A stretch of 64,000 nt of DNA from Sphingomonas sp. UBA978 (GCF_002292295.1 NZ_DBBS01000020.1:118806-182805), one strand, 5' to 3'; numbered from the stretch's first letter, positions 8,667 to 19,000 are shown. The notes: generated by a model from the letters alone, not told the origin. A program made the numbers and translations.

Positions 8667-11036
8667 ATGGCGATCCTCGTGGCGGCATCGGCGCTCGGCG
8701 TGCCGGTGGCGGTGGCGGCGCGTGCCCCGGAGCGCCATGCGGTGAACGTGCCGGCGGGGCCGCTCGACCGCGCGATCGGCGCGTTGGCAGGGCAGACCGA
8801 GAGCGACATCGGCAGCGCCGAATCCGATCTGCGGCACATCGTCGTGCCGGGCGTTCGCGGGCGGATGACGGCGGCGGCGGCGCTCGACCGGCTGTTGCGC
8901 GGCACGCCGTTCACCGCACAGGATCTGGGGGCTGGCGTCTATCGGGTGATCCGTCGGCCGCGCGCGCGCGTCGTCAGGATCGCACCGCCGCCGGCACCGG
9001 CACCGGCACCGCCACCCGTCGACGCTGCCGAACCGCCGGCCGAGATCGTCGTCACCGCCTCGAAGCGGACGGTGTCGCTGCTGCGCTTTCCCGGCGCGAT
9101 CACCGTGCTGCGCTCGGGCAACGACCTGCGGCTGGGTGACCAAGCCGGCGACACGATGGACCGCGCGCTGGCGGCGACGCCGATCCTGCAGGGGACGGCG
9201 CTGGGCGCGGGCCGCAACAAGCTGTTCATCCGCGGCGTCGCCGACAGCAGCTTCACGGGCCCCACGCAGGCGACGACCAACGTCTATTTCGGCGAGGTGC
9301 CGGTCGCCTATAACGGCCCCGACCCCGGGCTGAGCCTGTACGACATGGACCGGGTCGAGGTGCTCGAAGGACCGCAGGGCGCACTCTACGGCGCCGGCGC
9401 GATCGGGGGTATCATCCGGCTGGTGCCGCATCCGGTCGATCTCGATCGCGTCGCCGCGGCGATGTCCGGCGGGATCAGTGCGACGCGCGGCGGCGCGGCG
9501 GGCGGCGATATCGCGGGGATGGTCAACCTGCCGCTGGCGGACGGCGTCGCCGGGCTGCGCGCGGTCGCCTACCGGACGCGCGACGGCGGCTATATCGCCG
9601 ACGTGCGCCGCGGCCTGCGCGACGTCAACTCCGTGACCGTTTCGGGCGGGCGCGCCGGGCTGCGCCTGGCGGTCGGGCCGGCATGGACGGTGGATGCCGG
9701 TATCGTGCTGCAATCGGTCGCCTCGGCGGACCTCCAATATGCCGAACGCGGTGCGCCGCCGCTGGCGCGCGCCTCGCTGCTCGCCCAGCCGTTCGACCAG
9801 CGCTATCTGCTCGGGCGGCTGGTCGTCGCCCGATCGTGGGCCGACGGATTGCGCCTCGTGTCGGCGACCGGCGTCGTCCATCGCGATGCGGAGGGCCGCT
9901 TCGATGCGACCCGGCGCGCCCGGCCGACGCAGCCGATCGCCTATGACACGACCGAGCGCAGCCGGCTGCTGTCGCACGAGACGCGCCTGTCGCGGACGCG
10001 CGACGACGGTGTCGGCTGGCTGGTCGGCGTGTCGCTGATCGAGGCGCGCGATGTATACGAGCGGACCTATGGCCCGCCCGACCGGCTGCGCGACATCGTC
10101 GGCGTCAACAACCGCACGATCGATGCGGCGGTGTTCGGGGAGGCGGGGCTGGCGCCGACGCCGCGGCTGACGGTCACGCTCGGCGGGCGGCTGACGCACC
10201 AGCGCACCGATGGCGAACCGATCGCCGGCCCGCGCGCCAACGCCTTCATCCGCGGGCGCAGCGTCACGCGGATCGACCCGACCGTCGCCGCCTCCTGGGC
10301 GTTGCGGCCCGACCTTGCCGCTTATGCGCGGGTCCAGTCGGGGTTCCGCACCGGCGGCATCACCGTCGCCCCCGGCGTCGGCCGCGTCGCCGACCTGCGC
10401 CCCGACACGATCCGCGTCGCCGAAATCGGCATCCGCACGGAGCGGCGCGGGCCGACCGGCGTCGCCGGCTCGGCCGGCGTCTCGATCGCCGACTGGCGCC
10501 ATGTCCAGGCCGACCTCGTCGACCGCAGCGGCTTTCCTTTCACCACCAACCTCGGCAACGGCCGCATCCACGGGCTGGAGGCGATGGTGAACTGGATCCC
10601 CGTGCCGGGGCTGCGCGGCGATCTGGCGATGTTCCTCAACGACGCGCGGGCCGTGGAGTCCGATGCGGCGATCGGCCGCGTCGTGCGCGTGCGGCTGCCC
10701 AACACGCCGCCCTTCGCGATGGCGGCGAGCGTCGCCTATACCCGGCCGATCGCCGGCGACCGCAGCCTCGGCCTCGACCTGGGCTGGCATTATGTCGGGC
10801 AGTCGACGGTGGGCACGCAGGCGCCGTTCGACGTCGCGCAGGGCGGCTATGGCACCACGCGGCTGGGCGGGGAGTGGCGGGACGGCCGGGTCCGCCTGAC
10901 CGTATCGATCGACAATCTGTTCGACGTCACCGGCGATCGCTTCGCCGGCGGCAATCCCTTCGCCCAGGCGATGCGCGACGAATATACCCCGCTGCGGCCG
11001 CGGACGATCCGCGTCGGCGGCACGATGCACTGGTAG
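8667..11036 (+). CDS. TonB-dependent receptor with STN signalling domain (FecA type)
   Basis: A 789-residue outer-membrane receptor. A signal peptide (about 1-20, 'LVAASALGVPVAVAARA') is followed by an STN domain at about 25-95 ('VNVPAGPLDRAIGALAG' ... 'GAGVYRVIRR'), a Pro/Ala-rich linker, the TonB box region ('EIVVTASKR', about 128), the plug ('NKLFIRGVADSS', 'VEVLEGPQGALYGAGAIGG') and a 22-strand barrel ending in W. The STN domain and the FecI/FecR genes directly before it mark it as a transducing receptor that reports ligand binding to the sigma factor. The 'GPQGALYG' plug motif is normal. The ligand is probably a ferric chelate by analogy; the sequence does not fix it. Confidence 0.9.
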   Translation: MAILVAASALGVPVAVAARAPERHAVNVPAGPLDRAIGALAGQTESDIGSAESDLRHIVVPGVRGRMTAAAALDRLLRGTPFTAQDLGAGVYRVIRRPRARVVRIAPPPAPAPAPPPVDAAEPPAEIVVTASKRTVSLLRFPGAITVLRSGNDLRLGDQAGDTMDRALAATPILQGTALGAGRNKLFIRGVADSSFTGPTQATTNVYFGEVPVAYNGPDPGLSLYDMDRVEVLEGPQGALYGAGAIGGIIRLVPHPVDLDRVAAAMSGGISATRGGAAGGDIAGMVNLPLADGVAGLRAVAYRTRDGGYIADVRRGLRDVNSVTVSGGRAGLRLAVGPAWTVDAGIVLQSVASADLQYAERGAPPLARASLLAQPFDQRYLLGRLVVARSWADGLRLVSATGVVHRDAEGRFDATRRARPTQPIAYDTTERSRLLSHETRLSRTRDDGVGWLVGVSLIEARDVYERTYGPPDRLRDIVGVNNRTIDAAVFGEAGLAPTPRLTVTLGGRLTHQRTDGEPIAGPRANAFIRGRSVTRIDPTVAASWALRPDLAAYARVQSGFRTGGITVAPGVGRVADLRPDTIRVAEIGIRTERRGPTGVAGSAGVSIADWRHVQADLVDRSGFPFTTNLGNGRIHGLEAMVNWIPVPGLRGDLAMFLNDARAVESDAAIGRVVRVRLPNTPPFAMAASVAYTRPIAGDRSLGLDLGWHYVGQSTVGTQAPFDVAQGGYGTTRLGGEWRDGRVRLTVSIDNLFDVTGDRFAGGNPFAQAMRDEYTPLRPRTIRVGGTMHW

Positions 11037-11095
11037 CCGCGCACGATCTGGACAAGGCGGCGGCGATTGCGCACACCGCGGCCGTGCAGCGTGCG

Positions 11096-12280
11096 ATGTC
11101 AACCGAAGAGCGCCTGCCGGTATCGCTCATGCTGCTCTACGGGCTCGCCGCGGCGGGCGGGGTGATCGGCTACGTGCCGCTGCTGACCCTGCTGCTGCCG
11201 ATCCGGCTCGAGGGGTTCTCGGATGCCGTCCGCTATGGCGTGCTCGCCGCCTGCGGGGTTGCGGGGGCGGTCGCGGCGGGGCTGGCCAACATCGGCTTCG
11301 GCTGGCTCGGCGACCGGTCGGTCGCGCGGGGCAGGGGGCGGCGCGGCTGGCTGCTGGCGGGCGCGGTCGCGACGGTCCTGTCCTTCGGGATCTTCCTGAC
11401 GGTGCGCGACGCGGCGGCGATCGTCGTCGCGATCGTGCTGTTCCAGATCGCGATCAACGCGATGCTGGCGCAAGTCGGTGCGCTGATCGCCGAGGAGATC
11501 CCGGCCGCGCAAAAGGGCACGGCCGCGGCGCTGCTGACGCTCGGCGCACCCTTTGCGGCAGGCGCATCGGCGATCGTCGTTGCCGCCGCGGCGACGGAAG
11601 GGTGGCGGCTCGCGATCGTCGCGACGCTGATGACGGCCTGCATCGTGCCGCTGCTGCTCGCCGGTACGCGCCGCATCGCGCCGGTCGCGGCGCCGGCGAC
11701 GGCGCGCGTCGCGATGCGCCGCGATCTCGCGCTCGCCTGGGCGGCACGCCTGCTGATGCAGATCGCGGGCAGCGGCGTCGGCCTCTACCTCTTCTTCTAT
11801 TTCGAGGGACTGTCCGGCGGGCAGGGCGACATGGCGGCCGCGGTCGCCCGCCTGCTCTTCGTCGCGACGCTCGTGCCCGTCCCCATCGCGCTCGTGCTCG
11901 GCCGCTGGTCCGACCGGATCGGGCGGCGCAAGCCGTTCCTCGCCGGCACCGCCTTGCTGGCGACATTGGGCCTTGCGGGGATGGTGATCGCGCCATCGTG
12001 GACGACGGGCGCGATCGCCTATGTCGCCTTCGCCAGCGGCGTCGCCGCCTTCGTCGCGCTCAACACCGGCCATGCCATGCTGCTGCTGCCCGATGGCGCG
12101 AAGCGGGGGCGGGACCTCGGCCTGCTCAATCTCGCCAACACGATTCCGCAGATCGTCGCGCCCGTTCTCGCCTGGGGGGCGGGGCCGGCGAACGGATTCG
12201 GGACCGCGCTGGCGATCATGGCGGTGGTCACGCTGCTGGCGGGTGGGCTGCCGCTGCTGGTCGGCGACGACGACCGCTGA
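11096..12280 (+). CDS. MFS transporter
   Basis: A 394-residue major-facilitator permease with about 12 membrane helices. The loop between helices 2 and 3 reads 'NIGFGWLGDRS' and the matching loop in the second half 'VLGRWSDRIGRRKPFL', both variants of the family signature G-x-x-x-D-R-x-x-R. I chose ATG 11096 ('MSTEERLPVSLMLL'), just before the first helix; the frame is open further upstream into the TBDR gene. It lies 59 bp after the FecA-type receptor on the same strand and could carry that receptor's substrate across the inner membrane, or efflux a product. The substrate is unknown. Confidence 0.83.
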   Translation: MSTEERLPVSLMLLYGLAAAGGVIGYVPLLTLLLPIRLEGFSDAVRYGVLAACGVAGAVAAGLANIGFGWLGDRSVARGRGRRGWLLAGAVATVLSFGIFLTVRDAAAIVVAIVLFQIAINAMLAQVGALIAEEIPAAQKGTAAALLTLGAPFAAGASAIVVAAAATEGWRLAIVATLMTACIVPLLLAGTRRIAPVAAPATARVAMRRDLALAWAARLLMQIAGSGVGLYLFFYFEGLSGGQGDMAAAVARLLFVATLVPVPIALVLGRWSDRIGRRKPFLAGTALLATLGLAGMVIAPSWTTGAIAYVAFASGVAAFVALNTGHAMLLLPDGAKRGRDLGLLNLANTIPQIVAPVLAWGAGPANGFGTALAIMAVVTLLAGGLPLLVGDDDR

Positions 12281-12295
12281 GCCGCGCGATCGGGA

Positions 12296-13321
12296 TCAGG
12301 GCAGCGAAGGCGGCATGCAGGTGGACCGGACGATCAGCTCGTAGGGCAGTTCGCGGCAGGTGTCGTCCGCGGCGGCGCGCGCCGGGTTCCGGCGGTCGAT
12401 GAGCAGGTCGATCGCGGCGGCACCCATTTCGAAATTGGGCTGGCGGATCGTCGTCAGCTGCGGCCATGCCATGCGCGCGATCTCGACATCGTCGAAGCCG
12501 ACGATCGAGACGGACCGCGGCACCGCGATCTGGTTGCGCATCGCCGCGACCAGCACGCCGAGCGCCATCTCGTCGTTGCTCGCGAACACCGCGGTCGGAT
12601 GCGGATCGGCCCCGAACAGCACGTCGGCCGCCTCCAGCCCCGACCGGAACTTGAAATCGCCCTGGATCACCCGCCGCGAATCGGGGGTGAGGCCGGCGGC
12701 GGTCATCGCGTCCTGAAACCCGAGCCAGCGCCGCTCGGTCGCGCTATGCTGCGGATTGCCGAGGACGAAGGCGATGTCGCGATGGCCGAGCGACAGCAGA
12801 TGCTCGGTCATCGTCCGCGCCGCGGCGCGATCGTCCATCCGCACCTGCGGTGTCCGGTCGAGCGCCGCGCCGGGGGCGATGCGGACGACCGGCACGTCAT
12901 GCTGTTCGAACGTCTCGATCAGGTCGATGCGGTCGCAGATCGGCGAGGTCAGGATCGCGCCGTCCAGCCGCAGCCCCTGCACCGTATCCTCCAGCAGCCG
13001 CCGCCAGTCCGACCGGTCGAAGCTGACCGGCTCGATGACCAGATGGCGCCCGAGCGCCCGCGCCCGCTCCAGCGCGCCGCGCTGGATGCTGGCGGCATAG
13101 CCGGAGGCGGGATCGTCGAAGAACAGCCCGATCAGGAACGAGCGCGAACTCGACAGCCCGCGGGCGAAGGCGTTCGGCCGATAGTTCATCTCGGCGACGA
13201 CGCGCGTCACCGCCTCGCGGATCTCCGCGCGGACATGCGCCTCGCCGTTGATGACGCGCGACACCGTCTTCGGCGAAACCCCCGCACGACGCGCGACGTC
13301 CGTGATCGTGATCGCCTTCAA
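12296..13321 (-). CDS. LacI family transcriptional regulator
   Basis: A 341-residue repressor. The N-terminal helix-turn-helix is 'ITITDVARRAGVSPKTVSRVIN' with the hinge 'NYRPNAFARGLSS', followed by a periplasmic-binding-protein-like sugar-sensing domain ('FLIGLFFDDPASGYAAS' ... 'AVFASNDEMALGVL' ... 'VSIVGFDDVEIARMAWP'). I prefer the TTG at 13321 because family members start a few residues before the HTH; a GTG at 13384 is possible and would add 21 residues encoded by a 15-bp tandem repeat. No good ribosome site is seen for either. It is divergent from a GH3 gene and probably binds the palindrome GACATCGATGTC found in front of that gene and of the next TBDR. Confidence 0.87.
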   Translation of the reverse strand: MKAITITDVARRAGVSPKTVSRVINGEAHVRAEIREAVTRVVAEMNYRPNAFARGLSSSRSFLIGLFFDDPASGYAASIQRGALERARALGRHLVIEPVSFDRSDWRRLLEDTVQGLRLDGAILTSPICDRIDLIETFEQHDVPVVRIAPGAALDRTPQVRMDDRAAARTMTEHLLSLGHRDIAFVLGNPQHSATERRWLGFQDAMTAAGLTPDSRRVIQGDFKFRSGLEAADVLFGADPHPTAVFASNDEMALGVLVAAMRNQIAVPRSVSIVGFDDVEIARMAWPQLTTIRQPNFEMGAAAIDLLIDRRNPARAAADDTCRELPYELIVRSTCMPPSLP

Positions 13322-13327
13322 TCGCCC

Positions 13328-13372
13328 CGCCCCATCGAAAGCCGCCCCACCGAAAACCGTCCCATCGAAAGC
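13328..13372. repeat. Three tandem 15-bp units at the 5' end of the lacI-type gene
   Basis: Three adjacent copies of a 15-bp unit of the form CG(C/T)CCCA(T/C)CGAAA(A/G)C lie at 13328-13342, 13343-13357 and 13358-13372. Because the unit is a multiple of three, copy-number change would keep the frame of an upstream GTG start. On the minus strand they would encode FDG-type pentapeptides. Confidence 0.8.
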
Positions 13373-13384
13373 CTGCACGTCCAC

Positions 13385-13705
13385 GGCACGCCCGTCGACG
13401 GCCCCCGATGTCTCTCGACCGATAATCGGACGGCGTCCAGCCCCCGGCCGGGCCGGCCGGGCCCCGGCGACGGTCCTCGCCGACGACCCGGCATACGCAC
13501 CCCCTCGCGACTCCTGTTGACATCGATGTCGGATATTCCGATCATCGCGTCAAGCAAGGCGAAAGGGGAGGATATGCAGGACAGCCGGGCTCCGGCGGCA
13601 TGCCATCGGCATGGCCGCGCCCTGTTCGTCACCGGCACCGTCCCCGCCGCCGCGCCGTCCCGGCCGCGCCCCCGGCGCGCCGGCCGTCCCGCAGGAGTCC
13701 CGATC
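13385..13705. other. Divergent promoter region between the lacI-type gene and GH3
   Basis: The stretch is GC-rich and holds a clear plus-strand promoter with operator (see 13517-13545) and, at 13693-13697, the AGGAG ribosome site of the GH3 gene. The roughly 160-bp leader between promoter and GH3 start shows no convincing small gene. An open frame continues upstream from GH3 but lacks family similarity. Confidence 0.6.
13517..13545 (+). promoter_or_regulatory. Promoter with overlapping LacI-type operator, GH3 gene
   Basis: TTGACA at 13517-13522 (perfect -35) overlaps the perfect 12-bp palindrome GACATCGATGTC at 13519-13530. With 17 bp spacing a -10-like GATCAT lies at 13540-13545. A repressor on the palindrome would block RNA polymerase. 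The identical 16-base core GTTGACATCGATGTCG recurs at 15993-16008. Confidence 0.75.
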
Positions 13706-15964
13706 ATGTCGTTCAAGCTTGTCCTCGCCCTTGCGTTGCTCGGTGGCGTCGCCCCTGCTGCTCTGTCGGCCCGCGAACCCGCCCGCGCGTCCGCCCGTCC
13801 CGGCGCGGCATGGCGCGACACGCGTTTGCCCGCCGCGGATCGGGCGGGCGCGCTGGTCGCGGCGATGACCCGCGCGGAAAAGCTCCGCTACGTCCACGGC
13901 CTGTTCCCGCCGATGACGAAGGAACGCCATGCCGACATGATCCCCTCGGCGGGCTATGTGCCGGGCGTGCCGCGGCTCGGCATCCCGACGCTGCGCGAGA
14001 GCGATGCGAGCCTCGGCGTCGCCAACCAGGTCGAGCAGCGCAAGGGCGACACCGCCACCGCACTGCCCGCCAGCCTCGCCACCGCGGCGAGCTTCGATCC
14101 CGCCATCGCCTTCGCCGGCGGTGCGATGATCGGTGCGGAGGCGCGCGCCAAGACGTTCAACGTGCTGCTCGCCGGCGGCGTCAACCTGACGCGCGATGCG
14201 TGGAACGGCCGCAACTTCGAATATCTCGGCGAGGACCCCTTGCTCGCCGGGCTGATGGCGGCCGAATCGATCCGCGGCGTGCAGAGCAACCATATCGTCT
14301 CGACGGTGAAGCATTACGTGCTGAATGCGCAGGAAACCGGCCGCAACATCCTCGACGCGCAGATCGACGAAAAGGCGCTGCGGGAGAGCGATCTGCTCGC
14401 CTTCCGCATCGCCATCGACGGCGGCCGGCCGGGATCGGTGATGTGCTCGTACAACCGAATCGGCGGCGACTGGGCGTGCGAGAACCGCTTCCTGCTCACC
14501 GACGTGCTGCGCGGCGAATGGGACTATCCCGGCTTCGTGATGAGCGACTGGGGCGGCGTCCATTCGACCGAGAAGGCGGCGCTCGCCGGGCTCGATCAGG
14601 AATCGGGGCAGGAACTCGACAAGGCAATCTATTTCGGCCAGCCGCTCGCCGATGCGGTCGCCGCCGGACGCGTCCCTGCGGCGCGGCTCGACACGATGGT
14701 CGAGCGCATCCTGACCGGCGTCATCGCCAGCGGGCTGTACGATCGTCCGACCCCGGCCCGCGCGCAACCGATCGACTATGCCGCGCATGCCGACGTCGCG
14801 CAGCGCGCGGCCGAGGCCGGCATCGTCCTGCTGAAGAACGACCGCGACGTGCTGCCTCTGGCGCGCACCGCCCGGCGCATCGTGCTGATCGGCGGCCATG
14901 CCGACGTCGGTGTCCTGTCGGGCGGCGGGTCGAGCCAGGTGCGCTCGGTCGGCGGCGTGCCGATCGAGATCCCGCTGACCGAGGGCGCCGCCGCCTCGTT
15001 CGCGCGGCTGACCTATCACAATTCCTCGCCGCTCCGTGCGATCCGCGCGCTCGCCCCCAACGCCGACGTCCGCTTCGTCGACGGCCGCGATCCCGCCGCC
15101 GCGGCGGCCGCAGCGCGGGATGCCGACGTCGCGATCGTTTTCGCCACGCAATGGCAGACCGAGGCGCAGGACGCGCCCTCGCTATCGCTGCCGGACGGGC
15201 AGGATGCGCTGATCGCCGCGGTGGCGAAGGCCAATCCGAAGAGCGTCGTGGTGCTCGAGACGGGCGGTCCCGTGCTGATGCCCTGGGTCGGCGACGTCGC
15301 CGGGATCGTCCAGGCCTGGTATCCGGGGCAGCGCGGCGGCGAGGCGATCACGCGCGTGCTGTTCGGTGCGATCGAGGCGTCCGGGCGACTGCCGCTCAGC
15401 TTCCCGCGCAGCATCGCGCAACTGCCGCGGCCGCGGCCGGTGCTGCCGCCCGGCATGACCGCCCTGTCCGATGCCGCGAGCAACGCCGGCAGCGGCGATG
15501 CCGCGCCATTGCCCTATCCGGTCGCCTATCGGGAGGGCGCCGACGTCGGCTATCGCTGGTATGCCGCCCGCGGCGAACGCGCGCTGTTCCCGTTCGGCTA
15601 CGGGCTCAGCTACACGCGCTTCCGCTTCGCCGACGTCCGCTTCACCGGTGGCGCGCATCCCGGCGCCAGCGTCGCGGTGACCAATATCGGCGCGCGCGCC
15701 GGCGTCGCGGTGCCGCAGCTCTATGCGAAGGGACCGGACGGTACGCCGCTGCGCCTCGCCGGCTTCCGCCGGGTGACGCTGGCGCCGGGGCAGACGACGC
15801 GCATCGCGCTCGCCGCCGATCCGCGCATCCTCGCCCGCTGGACCGCGGGGCGGGGCTGGGCGGTGGCGCCCGGCCGCTACCGGCTGGCGGTGGCGACCGA
15901 CGCGACGCGCGAGGTGGCGGGCGGCGACGTGACGGTGGCGGGGGTCGTCGTCGCACCGCGCTGA
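13706..15964 (+). CDS. Glycoside hydrolase family 3 (beta-glucosidase/beta-xylosidase type), secreted
   Basis: A 752-residue exported enzyme that should remove terminal beta-linked glucose or xylose from oligosaccharides. Residues 1-22 are a signal peptide ('LVLALALLGGVAPAALSA'). The N-terminal (beta/alpha)8 domain contains 'GVPRLGIPTLRESDASLG', 'VKHYVLNAQE' (Lys-His pair) and 'GFVMSDWGG', in which Asp281 is the expected nucleophile. The second alpha/beta domain includes 'EAGIVLLKND' and 'LSGGGSSQV', and the C-terminal fibronectin-like part follows 'FPFGYGLSYT'. Start ATG 13706 has AGGAG 8 bp upstream. It is divergent from the LacI gene and shares an operator with the TBDR downstream. The exact sugar is not determined. 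Confidence 0.9.
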   Translation: MSFKLVLALALLGGVAPAALSAREPARASARPGAAWRDTRLPAADRAGALVAAMTRAEKLRYVHGLFPPMTKERHADMIPSAGYVPGVPRLGIPTLRESDASLGVANQVEQRKGDTATALPASLATAASFDPAIAFAGGAMIGAEARAKTFNVLLAGGVNLTRDAWNGRNFEYLGEDPLLAGLMAAESIRGVQSNHIVSTVKHYVLNAQETGRNILDAQIDEKALRESDLLAFRIAIDGGRPGSVMCSYNRIGGDWACENRFLLTDVLRGEWDYPGFVMSDWGGVHSTEKAALAGLDQESGQELDKAIYFGQPLADAVAAGRVPAARLDTMVERILTGVIASGLYDRPTPARAQPIDYAAHADVAQRAAEAGIVLLKNDRDVLPLARTARRIVLIGGHADVGVLSGGGSSQVRSVGGVPIEIPLTEGAAASFARLTYHNSSPLRAIRALAPNADVRFVDGRDPAAAAAAARDADVAIVFATQWQTEAQDAPSLSLPDGQDALIAAVAKANPKSVVVLETGGPVLMPWVGDVAGIVQAWYPGQRGGEAITRVLFGAIEASGRLPLSFPRSIAQLPRPRPVLPPGMTALSDAASNAGSGDAAPLPYPVAYREGADVGYRWYAARGERALFPFGYGLSYTRFRFADVRFTGGAHPGASVAVTNIGARAGVAVPQLYAKGPDGTPLRLAGFRRVTLAPGQTTRIALAADPRILARWTAGRGWAVAPGRYRLAVATDATREVAGGDVTVAGVVVAPR

Positions 15965-15993
15965 CGCGTTTCGACTTGGCACCGCGATAAGCG

Positions 15994-16007
15994 TTGACAT
16001 CGATGTC
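15994..16007 (+). promoter_or_regulatory. LacI-type operator over -35 box, TBDR gene
   Basis: TTGACA at 15994-15999 overlaps the palindrome GACATCGATGTC at 15996-16007, the same arrangement as in front of GH3. The -10 is less clear (AT-richer bases around 16014-16021). A small stem-loop (GGCAGCC at 16053-16059 pairing with GGCTGCC at 16072-16078) lies in the leader before the AAGGGG ribosome site. Confidence 0.72.
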
Positions 16008-16095
16008 GGTTTCGATACGAAGCACAACGGTAAGGTAATATGCCACAACCAAGGCAGCCGCCGCGAAGAACGGCTGCCGGGTTACAAGGGGATGG

Positions 16096-19000
16096 ATGAT
16101 GAAGGGGATGAAGCTGTCGGCCGCGCTCGTGCGCTCGACGTCGGTGCTCGGCCTAGTCGCCGGGCTTGCGATCGCCACGGGCGCCGGCGCGCAGACGACG
16201 CCCGCCGATCCGCAGCAGGGGACGCCGCAGGCGGACACGACCAGCCAGGCGGCGACACCCGGTGCGGCGAGCCCGACCAACGCCGTGCCCGACAATGGCC
16301 CCGACGAGATCGTCGTCACCGGCGTGCGCGCCTCGCTGGAACGCTCGATCGCGATCAAGCGTGAATCCTTCGGCGTCGTCGATGCGATCAGCGCAGAGGA
16401 TATCGGCAAATTCGCCAACACCAACCTCGCCGAATCGCTGCAGCGCATCACCGGCGTGTCGATCGACCGCCGCAACGGCGAGGGCTCGACCGTCACCGTC
16501 CGCGGCTTCGGCGCGCAATATAACCTCGTGACGCTCAACGGCCGCCAGCTCGCGACCTCGAACATCGTCGCGGTCGGCGGCGATCAGGGCGGCGACGGCG
16601 CCGGCGGCTTTGGTCGCTCGTTCGATTTCTCCAACCTCGCCTCCGAAGGCGTCAAGACGCTCGAAACCTACAAGACCGGCCGCGCGGCGATCCCCTCGGG
16701 CGGGATCGGCGCGACGATCAACGTCGTCAGCCGCCGCCCGCTCGATGCGCGCGAAAGCGGCCTGCTCGGCTCGATCGGCGTCAAGGGCAGCTACGACAAC
16801 AGCGCCTCCGACTGTTTCGACTGCGGCGCGCGCGTGACGCCGGAGGTGTCGGGCACCGCCAGCTGGAGCGATCCTAGCCAGCGCTTCGGCGTGTCGCTGT
16901 TCGGCAGCTACCAGAAGCGCAACTTCAGCTTTTCCAGCGTCGCCCCGGACAATTGGAACATCCGGTCGCTGACCGATTTCCTGAACCCCGCCAACGGCTT
17001 CATCAACGCGGCGACGAAGATCAACAACCGCCCGACCAACGGCAACGTGCTCGTCTCCGTCCCCAACGATTCGCGCTACCATTTCTCGGAGGCGAGCCGC
17101 GAGCGGATCAACGGGCAGGGTATCCTGCAATTCCGCCCGACCGACACGCTGACCTTCACCGCCGATGGCCTGTACGCGCAATTGCGCCAGTCGGAACGGC
17201 GTTCGACCCAGTCCAACTGGTTCAACCGCCCGTTCGGCGAAGTGACGTTCGACGACGCCAGCAACGGCATCGCCACCACCTCCTTCCTCGCCGAAACGAT
17301 CAACGGCGTGAAGGACGAGGCGTTCGAACAGGCCTATCGCGCGCAGAAAAACAAGCTGTACGATTTCGGCGGCAACATCGAATGGAAGCCGAGCGACCGC
17401 TTCACGCTGGCGGTCGACGGCCATATCGGCCGCGCCGACAGCGCACCGGACAATCCCAACGGACAGACCTCGACCACCGTCGCGTTCAACGCGCCCGTCG
17501 TCGCCGCCCATTCGCTCACCCTGGGGAAGAACGGCTTCCCGCAGCAGACGCTGACGATCAACGACCGCTCGCCGAGCGTGACGCCGAGCGGGCAGGCCTT
17601 CATCAAGGGCAACGGCAATGGCGTGATCGACCTCGGCGACCTGTCGAGCGCGGTGCAGCGCCAGTTCGCCTCCAACCAGACGCAGCGGATCAAGGAGCTG
17701 CGCGCCGATGCCGGCTGGGAGTTCAACGACGAACTGCGCGTCGACGCCGGCGGCAACTACCGCACCACCAAGACGCGCCAGACGCAGTATAACACGCGGC
17801 AGGTGCTCGGCGACTGGGGCAATTCGCTGCCGCCCGACGTCGCGCGGCTGGCCCCGGGGCAGGTGTTCCAGTTCTGCAACGTCTGCAAGTTCGAGCATAA
17901 CGATGCGAAGGCCGATGCCAACACTTTGGTGGCGTTCCGGACCGCCGACGCGACCAAGCTCTACAACACGCTCTACGATTATTACATCGGCGTCACCAAC
18001 GACGGCGTGAACCACGCCAACAACATCGACGCCAACGACGACAACCGGGTCAAGGAAGACATCTGGTCGGGCTATCTGCAGGGGTCGTGGAGCGGCAAGC
18101 TGTTCGACCACAATGCGCAGCTCGTCGGCGGCGTCCGTTACGAGAATACGAAGGTGCGGGCGGTGTCGCTGCAGCCGGTGCCGACCGCGATCGTCTGGAC
18201 CGCGGACAACGACTTCTTCGTCGCCAACACGACCGAACGGCAGACGCTGACCTCGAACGGCAAATACAGCAACTGGCTGCCCTCGGTCGACGCGAAGTTC
18301 GAGGTGTTCGACAATTTCTTCGCCCGCGCCTCGTACAGCAAGACGATCTCGCGTGCCGGCTATGGCGACCTGTTCGCCTCGACCGGGGTCAGCGGCCCGG
18401 GCCGTCCGACCGCGATCGGCGGCATCGCCACCGGCTTTGCGCACAACACCGATCTCGATCCGCTGTCGTCGCGCAACATCGACGTCTCGCTGGAATGGTA
18501 TCCCCGCAAGGACATCTTCCTGTCCGCCGGCTTCTTCGACAAGAAGGTGAACAACTTCATCGGTAACACCGTCATCAACCGCAACCTCTTCGGCCTGCGC
18601 GACCCGACCTCGGGGACGGCGGGAACGCGGTCGGGCGTCGCCCGGCAGCAGCTGACCGGCACGTTTGGGGCGGACATCACGGATGTGAACCTGTTCACCT
18701 ATACCGCGCTGCTGCAGCAGAACAGCGGCAACGTCGCGGCGACCAACGCGCAGTTCGCGGCCAATTACAACATCCAGAACCGCGCACTCAACCAGGGCTT
18801 CGTCGACCAGATCCTTGGGCAGTACGACATCACCGCCAATGCGCAGGACCCGTTGTTCAACTTCGCGGTGAACACGCCGATCAACAACCGCGACGCGCAT
18901 ATCTACGGCTTCGAATTCGCCGGCCAGTATTTCCTCGGCAACACCGGCTTCGGCGTCGCCGCGAGCTATACCCTGGTCCGCGGCAACATCGGCATCGACG

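Noticed and set aside
16153..18900. 915-codon minus-strand frame
   Set aside because: Antisense shadow of the TBDR at 16096-19353; low-complexity translation.
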